DNA from: Paludibacteraceae bacterium
GTDB taxonomy: Bacteria; Bacteroidota; Bacteroidia; Bacteroidales; Paludibacteraceae
DNA length: 64,000 nt
Reading direction: 5' to 3'
NCBI GenBank assembly: GCA_016283095.1
Contig: JAEEMG010000073.1
Span: 124,001-188,000, forward strand
Part shown: positions 42,447 to 52,389 of the stretch, in pieces
Numbering within the stretch: the stretch's first letter is position 1
How the letters are laid out: the number at the start of each line of letters is the position of its first letter
Program-made: the position numbers and the translations under genes
The notes under the pieces: model-generated
Databases searched by the model: none
The model's input: the letters and a program-made list of their open reading frames with translations, nothing else
Told to the model about the DNA's origin: nothing

Positions 42447-43353
42447 AATGGCGGAAAATCAGATAGAATATAGGCAAAGGGAAATAGTAAGGGTGACTTT
42501 GATAGGGACAGTGATAAATGCTATTCTTATTGTTTTAAAGTTTACGGCCGGAGTGTTGGGTAATTCTGCGGCAATGGTGGCAGACGGTGTTCATTCACTC
42601 AGTGATTTCCTTACTGATTTTGTTGTTATTGTGATGTTAAAGGTAAGCAGTAAACCTTCTGATAAGGATCATGCTTTCGGACATGGCAAATATGAGACTC
42701 TAGCTACTACAATTATAGGATTACTGTTGATTCTTGTTGGAGGTGGCATCCTGTTGAGTGGAACGACAAAGATTTATGGCTTTTTGGTTGACGGGGATGA
42801 ACTCGTGTCGCCGGGATGGTTCGCTTTAGGCACAGCTATTGCCAGCATACTTATGAAGGAAGGCATTTACCAATACACTATGGCCAAAAGTAAGACTCTT
42901 AACAGTGAGGCCCTTGTGGCGAATGCGTGGCACCATCGTAGTGATGCCCTTTCATCAATAGGAACCGCAATTGGAATTGGAGCGGCATGTCTGCTTGGAC
43001 CCAGATTCGCGATACTTGACCCATTGGCGGCCGTAATAGTCAGTTTCTTTATTTTTAGGGTCGCTATACAGCTTATAAGAAGCAGTGTCAACCAGCTGCT
43101 TGAGAGCAGTTTGCCTATAGAAGTGGAAAAAGAGATAGAAAAGATAGTGAATTCTTATCCAGGAGTGACGGAAATGCATAATTTGCGCACTCGTCAGGTG
43201 GGTGTTAATTATGCGATAACGATGCATGTTAGAATGGATGGAAACATCTCTCTTTATGAATGTCATGAGAAGGTCGATCAAATAGAAAAAGATTTAAAGG
43301 AAAAGTTCGGACATCAGACAATAATAAGTATACATGTCGAGCCTTGGAAGTAA
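42436..43353 (+). CDS. Cation diffusion facilitator (CDF) metal exporter
   Basis: A protein of about 305 residues from the ATG at 42436 (42448 is also possible). Six membrane helices carry the metal-site pattern ALVANAWHHRSDALSSIGTA and MVADGVHSLSDFLTDFVVIV, with His and Asp of the CDF transport site; the C-terminal cytoplasmic domain (PGVTEMHNLRTRQVG, YECHEKVDQIEKDL) senses metal. It exports divalent cations such as Zn2+ or Fe2+ in exchange for H+. The start overlaps the EpsG-like stop by several bases, so translation is probably coupled. Confidence 0.93.
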   Translation: MNDEMAENQIEYRQREIVRVTLIGTVINAILIVLKFTAGVLGNSAAMVADGVHSLSDFLTDFVVIVMLKVSSKPSDKDHAFGHGKYETLATTIIGLLLILVGGGILLSGTTKIYGFLVDGDELVSPGWFALGTAIASILMKEGIYQYTMAKSKTLNSEALVANAWHHRSDALSSIGTAIGIGAACLLGPRFAILDPLAAVIVSFFIFRVAIQLIRSSVNQLLESSLPIEVEKEIEKIVNSYPGVTEMHNLRTRQVGVNYAITMHVRMDGNISLYECHEKVDQIEKDLKEKFGHQTIISIHVEPWK

Positions 43354-43412
43354 GGAGACATGTGGCTATATGTGAACGTTATTTAGATCAATTTAAACTT
43401 GTACAAAACAAT

Positions 43413-43946
43413 ATGATAGAAAGTAAAAGAGATTTTTTAGAGTATGTAATGGCAGATATGAAAGCAAATTCAGTGTCTGACAATATTTTTAAGTACTTTA
43501 ATGCTATATATAAATATCTGTATTGTTTGAGAAAGGTCGCTTACTTAAGTAACACTAACAAATGTAAGCTACGAATCAGATTATGGCAATTGCTGTTAAA
43601 CCATTATTCTGTTATGACAGGAATAACAATTGGTCCGAATTGTTTTGGTAAAGGTCTATATTTACCTCATTATGGCTATGTTGTCGTCAATCCAAGTGCC
43701 AGATTTGGGGAAAATTGTGTGGTCCAGTGTGGTGTTAATGTTTCGGAATCGGTGTCAGGCGGGGATAAACTTTATTTGGGTGCGGGATGCAAACTTATGA
43801 TAGGAGTCAGTATCAAGACAGGTACGATAGTTGGTGCCAATGCTGTAGTCACGAAAAGCTTTGATGAAGAGAATATAGTTGTCGCCGGAATTCCAGCGAA
43901 GAAAATATCAAATGAAGGTACTTTGTCTGGAAGAGTAAAAATATAG
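43413..43946 (+). CDS. Left-handed beta-helix acetyltransferase (serine-acetyltransferase-like)
   Basis: A 177-residue protein from the ATG at 43413 (the frame is open to 43344). The N-terminal helical part is followed by hexapeptide repeats: FGKGLYLPHYGYVVVNP, GENCVVQCGVNVSESV, LYLGAGCKLMIGVSIKTG and IVGANAVVTKSF. This is the CysE-type left-handed beta-helix, which O-acetylates serine or, in polysaccharide loci, sugars. The location favours sugar acetylation; this is an inference. Confidence 0.82.
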   Translation: MIESKRDFLEYVMADMKANSVSDNIFKYFNAIYKYLYCLRKVAYLSNTNKCKLRIRLWQLLLNHYSVMTGITIGPNCFGKGLYLPHYGYVVVNPSARFGENCVVQCGVNVSESVSGGDKLYLGAGCKLMIGVSIKTGTIVGANAVVTKSFDEENIVVAGIPAKKISNEGTLSGRVKI

Positions 43947-44037
43947 TTGTTGATTTCCAATATGGAAGTATGAGAGAAAAAGTCTGCAGACACTTATTAT
44001 TTTTCTTCATCGAAGAAAGGATTTCATAAAAATACAT

Positions 44038-44045
44038 TATTTTTG
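44038..44045 (+). promoter_or_regulatory. Bacteroidetes -7 promoter element of the DUF4197 gene
   Basis: TATTTTTG matches TAnnTTTG, 34 bases upstream of the ATG at 44080. Confidence 0.55.
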
Positions 44046-44079
44046 ATTTTTGAAGTTACAAACATTAATTAAGAGAACT

Positions 44080-44952
44080 ATGGGATTATTCGGTGATATT
44101 TTATCTACTGTCGGTAAGGTGGCTGTGGATGCAGTTAAAAGTGGTAAGGCAGAAGAAATAATCAAATCTATGGCAGGTGGTGCTAACGGAAATGGAGGAT
44201 TTGATGTAAGTTCTGGATTGAAGGCTGCTTTAAAAGTAGGAATTGAGACAGCAGCCAAGAATCTTGGAGCAGAAGATGGTTATCTCGCAGACGCTGCTGT
44301 CCGTATTGGTTTGCCTAAAGAGGCGATCACAACATTTAATGTGGTGCAACAGGTTTCAAGCAATCCTGCCTTCAATTCTATGCTCAACGCATCTGGTTTG
44401 TCTATCCCTGATTCAGACACAATCATAAAACTATTCAACCGTGCCGCAGAAAACGCAGCTCCAAAATCTATTGACATTTTCGCAAATGCGATCACTAACA
44501 TCTCGTTTGCTGATGCGGAACAGTTGTTGTTTGGTGCTGACAATGCCGCTACACAATATCTTCAGAAGAACACATTCACTCAGTTGACAGACGCTTTTGT
44601 CCCATCTATCACAGATTCGTTGAACACAATCAAGGTGGCAAATGTGACACCGACAGCTGCTTGGAATACGTATGCCACATACAACAATAAGCTTGTGGAG
44701 TTGCTTGACAGCAATACAGCTAAGATGGCACTTGAAATGGCTCGTAAGCTTGGTGTCGTTCCTGATGAGTATTTTGAAAAGTTGAGAACTATCAACCAGG
44801 TGAATCCAGATTTGTCCGGTTATATCACTGGTGAGGCATTGAATGGTTTGTTCACAAAAGTTTCAGAAAAGGAATACGATATCCGTCACAACGCAAGCGC
44901 ACGTGTCTCTGATGTCCTTCAGAGTGTGTTTGGAAGACTTGACAATAAATAA
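44080..44952 (+). CDS. DUF4197 family protein
   Basis: A 290-residue protein, from the ATG at 44080 (MGLFGDILSTV), behind its promoter. ALKVGIETAAKNLGAEDGYL, IRIGLPKEAI-like segments and DNAATQYLQKNTFTQL, with the closing KVSEKEYDIRHNASARVSD, are the DUF4197 hallmarks. The family is mostly helical and of unknown function; many members are exported, but this one has no obvious signal peptide. A terminator follows directly. Confidence 0.9.
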   Translation: MGLFGDILSTVGKVAVDAVKSGKAEEIIKSMAGGANGNGGFDVSSGLKAALKVGIETAAKNLGAEDGYLADAAVRIGLPKEAITTFNVVQQVSSNPAFNSMLNASGLSIPDSDTIIKLFNRAAENAAPKSIDIFANAITNISFADAEQLLFGADNAATQYLQKNTFTQLTDAFVPSITDSLNTIKVANVTPTAAWNTYATYNNKLVELLDSNTAKMALEMARKLGVVPDEYFEKLRTINQVNPDLSGYITGEALNGLFTKVSEKEYDIRHNASARVSDVLQSVFGRLDNK

Positions 44953-44973
44953 TAACAATATTCTGACATTGAA

Positions 44974-45007
44974 TGGCTGTAGATGAAAATCCACAGCCAT
45001 TTTTTTG
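44974..45007 (+). terminator. Rho-independent terminator
   Basis: TGGCTGT (44974-44980) pairs with ACAGCCA (44993-44999), with partial pairing inward, followed by a run of eight T. Confidence 0.75.
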
Positions 45008-45082
45008 CATTTATACAATCGTAAATGCCTGTGGAAAATGTAAAAATATTTAATTCCAAAGTCTTCATCACTATTTTTTTTA

Positions 45083-45104
45083 TAAATTTGCAAAACTATA
45101 TTTG
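45083..45104 (+). promoter_or_regulatory. Tandem -7 elements before the polysaccharide operon
   Basis: TAAATTTG (45083-45090) and TATATTTG (45097-45104) both match TAnnTTTG. Either gives a leader of about 90-110 bases before the first glycosyltransferase gene. No other feature is seen in this 245-base gap. Confidence 0.55.
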
Positions 45105-45197
45105 TGGCAATATGTGCTATAATCTCTTAAAACAGGTAACAAACACATTTTCAGGTCACAAATAAATGTATTAATATAAGTATAGCCTTAACGTAAA

Positions 45198-46340
45198 ATG
45201 AAGATAAATACAGTTTTAACATTAAGAAAAATCAATAAAGGACTGTTGTTGTTGCATTGCGGAAGTTGGATTCAAAACCTGTTATTCAAAATATTCTCAA
45301 GAGGAGAATCCTTAGTTCCTATGTCAGCAGAAAAATCAGAAGAAATACTTTCTAAGAATTATGCTGACGTGAAAAGTTCTGCGTTATGTGACAATAAAAT
45401 AATATCCCAGGATATTGATCTTCAGGTTATAATACCAGTATACAAGGCTGAACCGTTTTTAAGGAAATGTATTGATTCTGTTTTGAATCAGAAAACCAAA
45501 TATAGTTTTAAGATAGTTGCGGTGAACGACGGCTCACCGGACAAATCTGGCGATATATTAAAAGAATATGAGTCGGATGATAGAGTTATTGTTTATACAC
45601 AAGAGAATAAGGGCCATGCAGGAGCCCGCAACACTGCGTTGAAAGAGATTTTCGCAAAATATATAACTTATGTGGATTCTGACGATGAAATACCACAGGG
45701 GTCAATAGAGGCGATGTTGGATGCGGCGTTCGAGAATGATGCTGATATTGTGCAGGGATCTATGGACGAAAAGACATTGGATGGTGTAATTTCTCATAAT
45801 TATTCACATCCTTTAAACACGAATGCTTCAAGACGTGATATGAAAGGATTCCCTTGTGGCAAGTTATTTAAGGCAGAGTTGTTTAAGGATATCTATTTCC
45901 CTGAGAAATATTGGTTTGAAGACTCAATTGTCTCAATGTTGATTGTGCCTAGATCAAAACGTTTTGTCACTATTCCTGATGTAGTGTATTCTTACACTAC
46001 AAATCCAAATAGCGTCACTCATACACATAAAGGTAAGCCAAAGACTATTGACAGTTTTTATGTGACAAGATCATTGCTTGCTGACCAACAGAAATTGATA
46101 TCCAAAGGAGAGTCACTTGACTATGATATAAAAAAGATGTTTGAGCAGATCGCAATTAATTGGCAACGAACTTTTGCGTTAGGCCTGGAGGTGGAATCTG
46201 CGATTTTCGTGTTGACGTGTGATATGTTCAACAAACGATTCCCTAATCCATCTTCATATGATTCCAAGTATGAAGATTTATGTAGGAGCCTAAAGAATAA
46301 GGATTTTGCCATATATCGTAGAGAGTGTGCATTTTTGTAA
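45198..46340 (+). CDS. Family 2 glycosyltransferase (GT-A fold)
   Basis: A 380-residue protein. After an N-terminal extension of about 70 residues it opens the GT2 fold with VIIPVYKAEPFLRKCIDSVL and VAVNDGSPDKSGDILKEYES, the nucleotide-sugar motif is YVDSDDEIPQGSIEAM and the acceptor region KAELFKDIYFPEKYWFEDSI follows. It transfers a sugar from a nucleotide donor during repeat-unit assembly. It is the first gene of the main polysaccharide run and lies 9 bases upstream of the flippase. The N-terminal extension has no known role. Confidence 0.92.
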   Translation: MKINTVLTLRKINKGLLLLHCGSWIQNLLFKIFSRGESLVPMSAEKSEEILSKNYADVKSSALCDNKIISQDIDLQVIIPVYKAEPFLRKCIDSVLNQKTKYSFKIVAVNDGSPDKSGDILKEYESDDRVIVYTQENKGHAGARNTALKEIFAKYITYVDSDDEIPQGSIEAMLDAAFENDADIVQGSMDEKTLDGVISHNYSHPLNTNASRRDMKGFPCGKLFKAELFKDIYFPEKYWFEDSIVSMLIVPRSKRFVTIPDVVYSYTTNPNSVTHTHKGKPKTIDSFYVTRSLLADQQKLISKGESLDYDIKKMFEQIAINWQRTFALGLEVESAIFVLTCDMFNKRFPNPSSYDSKYEDLCRSLKNKDFAIYRRECAFL

Positions 46341-46349
46341 GTTTAGACG

Positions 46350-47885
46350 ATGAGCAACTATACAGCTGAAAATAAGAGAATAGCTAAGAACACTTTAGCC
46401 TTATATGCCCGCACCATCATAGTGATGCTGGTGTCATTATATGTGTCTAGAGCGTTACTTGAGAAACTTGGTGTAAACGATTTTGGAGTTTACAGTGTTG
46501 TCGGAAGCATTGTAATATTGTTTTCTTTTCTGGATAATGCTCTGACACAGGCATCCCAACGTTTTTTGACGGTTTCTCTCGGAGAAGGAGATCTGGATAA
46601 AATGAAAAGAGTCTTCAACACGGCTGTCTCCATCCAGATAATAATGGTTGTGGTTGCGGTTGTGTTGTTGGGGACAGTAGGAGTGTGGTTCCTCAATAAT
46701 CGTCTTTCTTTTCCTGAAGGAAGACTTGAGGCTGCCAACTATGCCTTCCAATTTTCGATTATGACATTCTGTTTGAATTTCCTTCGAGCACCGTATGCCG
46801 CGAGTGTTGTGGCTTATGAGAGATTGGATTTTTTCGCATATGCAAGTATTGTAGACGCATTGTTAAAGCTTGGAATAGTGTTTGCAATTGGAATGACAGA
46901 GGATGACCGACTTGTCACTTATGCAGGTTTGCTTTCGTTGGAAAGTTTTACAATGTTGATGGTCTATAAATTCTTCTGTAACCGCACTTTCACAACTTGT
47001 CGGTACAAATGGATATTGGACAAATCAATCTTTTCCAAAATGTTCTCTTTTTCTGGATGGACATTATTTGGAGGATTCAGCAATGTGGCTACACAGAATG
47101 GATTCCTTTTCATGCTGAACATGTTCTGTGGAGTGGTCGCGAATGCGGCGATGGGTATCGCCAACCAGGTGTTGACTGCTTTGGAGACATTTATTGGAAG
47201 TTTCCAGACTTCATTCCAGCCACAGATTGTGAAATCGTATGCCCAGGGAGAGATCAATCGTGTAAGCAGTCTTATAAACAGCACTTCAAAATTCTCTTTC
47301 GCTTTGATGTTTTTGCCGGCATGTCTGCTTATCATAAACATACAGCTTGCTTTGGAAATATGGCTCAGCAATAATGTGCCGGAGGATGCAGGGCATTTTT
47401 GTCAAATATTGATAGCATGCTGTGTTATTGACGCTATCACAGGACCATTCAATTGTGCGATTATGGCGACTGGAAAAATAAGCAAGTATCAGTTGTCGAT
47501 TGGCGGAAGTTTTTTACTTGATCTTACCATTTCATATATCCTCTTCAGATCAGGCCTCAAACCATATTATTGGATTTTGTTGTCGAGATTCATGACCAGA
47601 GGAGTGTTGAATGGATTTATAGGATTGCGTTTCCTTAATTCGCTGATTGGTTTTGATGTGAAAGTATATTTGAGAAAGACAATATTGCCGATCATTTCGC
47701 TTATAGTGATAATGACACCTCTTTTGTATCTGGTATATACAAGTTTCGACGGGGTCAAACTTTTGCTGATCTCAGTGCCGGTTATGGCAATAGCTTATGC
47801 TATTACTTGTTATTATGTTCTTTTCTCGGTATCGGAAAGAGAATATATATTGTCGTTTGTAAAAAAGTTCAGAAAACATGGATAA
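46350..47885 (+). CDS. wzx: Wzx-type oligosaccharide flippase
   Basis: A 511-residue membrane protein with about 14 helices. LALYARTIIVMLVSLYVSRA at the start, FGVYSVVGSIVILFSF and AITGPFNCAIMATGKISKY match the PST/MOP lipopolysaccharide exporter group. It flips the lipid-linked repeat unit across the inner membrane. Its stop overlaps the next start by eight bases. Confidence 0.92.
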   Translation: MSNYTAENKRIAKNTLALYARTIIVMLVSLYVSRALLEKLGVNDFGVYSVVGSIVILFSFLDNALTQASQRFLTVSLGEGDLDKMKRVFNTAVSIQIIMVVVAVVLLGTVGVWFLNNRLSFPEGRLEAANYAFQFSIMTFCLNFLRAPYAASVVAYERLDFFAYASIVDALLKLGIVFAIGMTEDDRLVTYAGLLSLESFTMLMVYKFFCNRTFTTCRYKWILDKSIFSKMFSFSGWTLFGGFSNVATQNGFLFMLNMFCGVVANAAMGIANQVLTALETFIGSFQTSFQPQIVKSYAQGEINRVSSLINSTSKFSFALMFLPACLLIINIQLALEIWLSNNVPEDAGHFCQILIACCVIDAITGPFNCAIMATGKISKYQLSIGGSFLLDLTISYILFRSGLKPYYWILLSRFMTRGVLNGFIGLRFLNSLIGFDVKVYLRKTILPIISLIVIMTPLLYLVYTSFDGVKLLLISVPVMAIAYAITCYYVLFSVSEREYILSFVKKFRKHG

Positions 47886-48867
47886 ATATAATTTCGTCTT
47901 ATTTTTGGAGGGCTTTTTTGAGTTCAACAGAGTGATATATGCGGAGGTATGCAAAAGACCTAATGTCAAGTCTGTGTTAAGTTTCTACCCCAAGAATAAA
48001 CTTTTGAGGATACTATACCAGCTCCAGCACTCCAAGACGACGAACAAATATTTTAATATACCATTCAAGTCATTGTGGTTTAACTCATACTTTAAGAATG
48101 ATTTTGCAGACCCAAATAAACCGATTGTATTTATTTTTGACGCTAGATTGTTGGAGTATGATTATATAAGGGATTATGTGGTTTGGCTCAGAAAAAACTA
48201 TCTCGGGTGCAAATTGGTTGTCAACTATTGGGATATAGTAGCGACATGGCCGGATAGCGCTAAGCCAGATGCTCTTAGAGGAATGGTCGACATGTTGGTA
48301 AGCTACGACAGGGATGATGCAGAGAAATACAATATGTATTATCATCCTACTGTTTATGCTGAGGCAAAAATCACAAAGCCAAACAACACTCCGGAGACAG
48401 ATGTGTTTTTTGTGGGCGGAGCCAAGAATCGCATGAAGACAATTCTTGAAACTTATGACAGATTGGAAAAGGCAGGATTAAACTGTTTCTTCTATGTGAT
48501 GGATGCAAAACCTCCGTATAATCAGGAGAGACGCGGAATACGTTATGTGACAGAAAAGACGTGGCTCTCATACGAGGAGTGTGTCCAATACGTACAGCAT
48601 ACAAAATGTATATTGGAAATCATGCAGCAAGGTGCTAAAGGAGAAACTTTACGTGTCTGGGAGGCAATTACATACGGAAAAATGCTTCTGACCAACAATT
48701 CGTTCATGACAAGGTCTAGATTCTATGATCCGGATTATATCTGTATGATTTCGGAGAATGGTGAGTTTGACGCACAACGCATCAAAGATTATGTGAGCAA
48801 ACCAAATCCGTTTAAGGACAAGATTTTGCCAGAGAACTTCCTTAAATACATCGCAGATAATCTATGA
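47878..48867 (+). CDS. Glycosyltransferase-like protein of the polysaccharide locus
   Basis: A 329-residue soluble protein of two-lobed type. The C-terminal half holds HTKCILEIMQQGAKGETLRV followed by WEAITYGKMLLTNN, the layout of the donor-binding lobe of GT-B transferases that act on cell-surface sugars; the N-terminal lobe (FDARLLEYDYIRDYVVWLRK) has no clear motif. The family is not certain. It overlaps the flippase stop by eight bases and the polymerase start by four, so it is translated within the operon. Confidence 0.6.
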   Translation: MDKYNFVLFLEGFFEFNRVIYAEVCKRPNVKSVLSFYPKNKLLRILYQLQHSKTTNKYFNIPFKSLWFNSYFKNDFADPNKPIVFIFDARLLEYDYIRDYVVWLRKNYLGCKLVVNYWDIVATWPDSAKPDALRGMVDMLVSYDRDDAEKYNMYYHPTVYAEAKITKPNNTPETDVFFVGGAKNRMKTILETYDRLEKAGLNCFFYVMDAKPPYNQERRGIRYVTEKTWLSYEECVQYVQHTKCILEIMQQGAKGETLRVWEAITYGKMLLTNNSFMTRSRFYDPDYICMISENGEFDAQRIKDYVSKPNPFKDKILPENFLKYIADNL

Positions 48868-50159
48868 ATTATATACCGGCAATATATTTCAGCTTACTCA
48901 CGTTATACCTCTTGAAAAAACGAGGTATAGATGCAAGCACGTATATCTCCTTATTGTATACGGTGACATCCGTGCTCGCTATTGGCATTGATGTGATGGG
49001 GTTGAATCCAAACCTCGTCTCTTTTGCATCTTTGTTGCCGACAATATTGTACTGTTTGCTGCTGACAATGTTTATTATTCCCGTGGCTATCGTCGATTTC
49101 AATTCGTATGAGGGATTGGTTGTCAGTAACAAGAAATTCATAAGAATTCTGAATTATATTTACTTTTTCTCATTTGTAAGCTATTCTCTCGCTTATTTTG
49201 GCGACTTGAAATTTATATTGTCGTATGGTGATTTTGGAGAATTGAAAAGTCTGGTGTATGAAGGAGACGCCTATCAGCTCACGTCGTATCCGGGACCGAT
49301 AGAACTGATCCTTTATCCTGTCAGAGTGTTGGTCAATTCTAGCGTGATCATGATTTTTATCTTCTTATACAATATCACTTTTTTGAATGAGAAATGGTGG
49401 ATCAACGCAATGGCTCTTTTGGGATCAACAACGGTCATTATAGTCGGTATGTTGCAGGTCGACCGTTCGTCTACTTTTTTCTGGATCCTTCTTTTAGGTT
49501 TGGCTGTCGCGATGTTCTGGAATCAGATGTCTGCTAAGATTAAAAGTACGGCTATAGGATTCAGTGCAATGCTGATCCTAGGAGCTGCTGCTTATGGTAT
49601 ATCTGTGACAAAGGACCGTTTTGAAGAGAGAGACGGAGGTACAGAGGGAGGAATTGTACTGTATCTTGGTCAGCCATATTATCATTTTTGTGAGTTGTGG
49701 GATTATTATCCTGCCCCTGACGGTGTGACAACAAAGAGTCTTTTCCCTTCTTTGCATAAGTTTATATTGAAGGACTGTGAAGGAGGTACTGCTTATCAGG
49801 CCGAGATGGGATTGAAGGCAAACATGGATTTAGGTGTGTTCTATACCCATTTGGGCTCGTTCATGCTTTCCGCTGGTAACTTTGGACCATTTATGATAAC
49901 CTTTGTGTTTGTCCTCCTATTTTATTTTATTTACAAGGATACGGATGTCTTTCATACCGTCAACGGTAGGAAAGTGAGGTGCTTCCCCTTTGAAAAGTTA
50001 ATGATTATGTTTTTCTTGCTTAGTATTCCTGTAGTTGGATGTATATCCTACTATTATCAGAACTACTATGTAGAAACTATTACATATGTCACGGTCATTG
50101 CTCTTTACATGTCAAAAGAGGATGAAGAAGAGATTTTGAATATGCGTAAATGGAAGTAA
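48864..50159 (+). CDS. Wzy-like O-antigen/exopolysaccharide polymerase
   Basis: A 431-residue protein with about 11 membrane helices and a long periplasmic loop (about residues 250-330, with EGGIVLYLGQPYYHFCELWD). This is the layout of O-antigen/repeat-unit polymerases that join units in the periplasm; sequence motifs in this family are weak, so the call rests on topology and location between flippase and transferases. The ATG overlaps the preceding stop (ATGA). Confidence 0.72.
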   Translation: MNYIPAIYFSLLTLYLLKKRGIDASTYISLLYTVTSVLAIGIDVMGLNPNLVSFASLLPTILYCLLLTMFIIPVAIVDFNSYEGLVVSNKKFIRILNYIYFFSFVSYSLAYFGDLKFILSYGDFGELKSLVYEGDAYQLTSYPGPIELILYPVRVLVNSSVIMIFIFLYNITFLNEKWWINAMALLGSTTVIIVGMLQVDRSSTFFWILLLGLAVAMFWNQMSAKIKSTAIGFSAMLILGAAAYGISVTKDRFEERDGGTEGGIVLYLGQPYYHFCELWDYYPAPDGVTTKSLFPSLHKFILKDCEGGTAYQAEMGLKANMDLGVFYTHLGSFMLSAGNFGPFMITFVFVLLFYFIYKDTDVFHTVNGRKVRCFPFEKLMIMFFLLSIPVVGCISYYYQNYYVETITYVTVIALYMSKEDEEEILNMRKWK

Positions 50160-50184
50160 TTAATGGGGATATAACTATAATAAC

Positions 50185-51264
50185 ATGAAGAGAATATTAT
50201 TGATCACAGAGCATTTGGGTTCAGGAGGAGCGGAACGTCAGATCTGCGGTCTGACTATAATGTTAACTAAGGCGGGCTATCCATGCAGATTGATCACTTA
50301 TATAAAAGACCAATTTTACGAACCACTTCTTCGTCAAAATGGTGCCGATTATGAGTTTCTGCCAGAATTGCAAAATAAGAAGACACGTGTATGGCGTATG
50401 GCTAAATATGTTCGTAAGTATAATCCTGATGTGGTTATCTCTTACCTGCCGTCAGTCAACAAGGCCATGTGTCTCGCAAAATTGTTTTTTAAGGCTAAGT
50501 TGGTAGTGTCGGAGCGTAATAACAATACTTGTATCACTACAGGGGACAAGATTCAGTTTAACCTTTACAGAATGGCTGATTCTATTGTGCCTAACAGCCA
50601 TAGCCAGGGTAAGTTTATTAGCACAAACTTTCCTTTTCTTAGTGAGAAGGTATGTCCTATTATTAACTTTGTAAATGTAAATCGTTTCACACCTGCTTCT
50701 GAACCTGTGGAAAATGAGACGATGCGTATAGTGACTGTAGCCCGTTACACGGAGCAGAAGAATATGTTGGTCTATCTGAAGGCAGTACGTAAAGTGAAGG
50801 ATTTGGGTTTTAATGTCCATTTCGACTGGTATGGTGACAAAAACGACAACCCTAGCTATTATGCTGAGGTAGAAAAGGAATATCAGCGTTTGGAACTTGC
50901 GGATTACCTCACTCTTCATGAGGCAAATCAGAAGATTGAAGAGGAATATCGTAAAGCCGACGCGTTTTGTCTTCCAAGCCTGTATGAAGGATATCCAAAT
51001 GTTGTCGCAGAGGCGATGGCATGCGAACTGCCTGTCATATGCAGCAATGTGTATGAGAATCCTTACATAGTGGAGGATGGTGTCAGTGGATTCCTGTTTG
51101 ATCCAGAGAACGTTGATGATATAGTAAGTGCTGTTCAAAAATTAGTGTCTACCACTAAGGAAGAACGCCGTAAGATGGGAGTTTTGAATCGTCAACTATG
51201 TCTTGAGCGAAACACGGAAGAGAAATTCATAAAATCGTATATTAAACTTATAGAATCACTATAA
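50185..51264 (+). CDS. Family 4 glycosyltransferase (GT-B fold)
   Basis: A 359-residue protein. The N-terminus TEHLGSGGAERQICGLTIML and the C-terminal CLPSLYEGYPNVVAEAMACE (donor-phosphate E-x7-E motif) and LPVICSNVY are the GT4 signature. It is a retaining transferase that uses a nucleotide sugar. It lies 25 bases after the polymerase gene and is followed by the precursor-sugar genes. Confidence 0.93.
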   Translation: MKRILLITEHLGSGGAERQICGLTIMLTKAGYPCRLITYIKDQFYEPLLRQNGADYEFLPELQNKKTRVWRMAKYVRKYNPDVVISYLPSVNKAMCLAKLFFKAKLVVSERNNNTCITTGDKIQFNLYRMADSIVPNSHSQGKFISTNFPFLSEKVCPIINFVNVNRFTPASEPVENETMRIVTVARYTEQKNMLVYLKAVRKVKDLGFNVHFDWYGDKNDNPSYYAEVEKEYQRLELADYLTLHEANQKIEEEYRKADAFCLPSLYEGYPNVVAEAMACELPVICSNVYENPYIVEDGVSGFLFDPENVDDIVSAVQKLVSTTKEERRKMGVLNRQLCLERNTEEKFIKSYIKLIESL

Positions 51265-51324
51265 ATTATAAGTAAGTTTAATCTTCATTTAAGATGGATG
51301 GCTAAACTAAATAAATAGTTTCTT

Positions 51325-52389
51325 ATGGTAAAATATAATATATCTCTAGAAGGAAAGACGGTGCTTGTCACGGGTGCGGCAGGGTTTATTGGCTCAAACC
51401 TTGTGAAACGTCTGTTTCATGATGTTGAGCGTATCCGTGTGATTGGAGTCGATTCAATTACAGACTATTATGATGTCAATATCAAGAATGAGAGACTTAA
51501 AGAGATAGACTCTCTTGGTCGTGATTGGACATTCATCAAGGGAGACATTGCAGATAAGGCCACTATAGACAATATTTTCTCTGAATATAAGCCGGCTGTC
51601 GTTGTGAACCTCGCGGCTCAGGCAGGTGTCCGCTACAGTATCACCAATCCGGATGCCTATATCCAGTCTAATCTGATTGGATTCTACAATATTCTTGAGG
51701 CTTGCCGACATAACGAGGTGGAACATCTTGTATACGCATCGTCTTCAAGCGTCTACGGATCAAACAAGAAGGTGCCGTATTCCACAGACGACAAGGTGGA
51801 CAATCCCGTCTCTCTATATGCTGCGACAAAGAAGAGCAACGAGCTGATGGCTCACGCATATTCGAAGCTTTATAATATTCCGTCAACGGGATTGAGATTC
51901 TTCACCGTTTACGGCCCTGCCGGACGTCCTGATATGGCATATTTCGGCTTTACAAACAAGCTTCGTGAGGGCAAGACGATCCAGATTTTCAACTACGGAA
52001 ATTGCAAGCGTGATTTCACATTCGTGGATGATATCGTGGAGGGAGTGGTACGTGTGATGCAACATGCTCCAGAGAAACAGAATGGTGAGGATGGATTGCC
52101 TATCCCTCCATATAAGGTTTACAATATCGGAAACAACTCGCCTGAGAATCTTCTTGATTTCGTGACTATCCTTCAGGAGGAGCTGATCGCAGCCAAGGTG
52201 CTTCCTGCCGATTACGATTTTGAATCGCATAAGGAGCTTGTGCCGATGCAGGCTGGTGATGTCCCTGTGACATTCGCGGATACGACTCCATTGGAGCAGG
52301 ATTTTGGATTCAAACCAAGCACAAGTTTGAGAACAGGTTTGAGAGCGTTTGCTCAGTGGTATGCAAAATATTATGGAACAACAAAATAA
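51325..52389 (+). CDS. UDP-glucuronate 4-epimerase-like NAD-dependent epimerase
   Basis: A 354-residue short-chain dehydrogenase-type enzyme. The NAD+ loop VTGAAGFIGSNLVKRL opens it, and the catalytic Ser-Tyr-Lys set is visible in YASSSSVYGSNKKVPY and SLYAATKKSNE. FFTVYGPAGRPDMAYFGFTN is typical of the branch that interconverts UDP-glucuronate and UDP-galacturonate. The next gene makes UDP-glucuronate, which supports this. It is followed by that gene without a gap. Confidence 0.9.
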   Translation: MVKYNISLEGKTVLVTGAAGFIGSNLVKRLFHDVERIRVIGVDSITDYYDVNIKNERLKEIDSLGRDWTFIKGDIADKATIDNIFSEYKPAVVVNLAAQAGVRYSITNPDAYIQSNLIGFYNILEACRHNEVEHLVYASSSSVYGSNKKVPYSTDDKVDNPVSLYAATKKSNELMAHAYSKLYNIPSTGLRFFTVYGPAGRPDMAYFGFTNKLREGKTIQIFNYGNCKRDFTFVDDIVEGVVRVMQHAPEKQNGEDGLPIPPYKVYNIGNNSPENLLDFVTILQEELIAAKVLPADYDFESHKELVPMQAGDVPVTFADTTPLEQDFGFKPSTSLRTGLRAFAQWYAKYYGTTK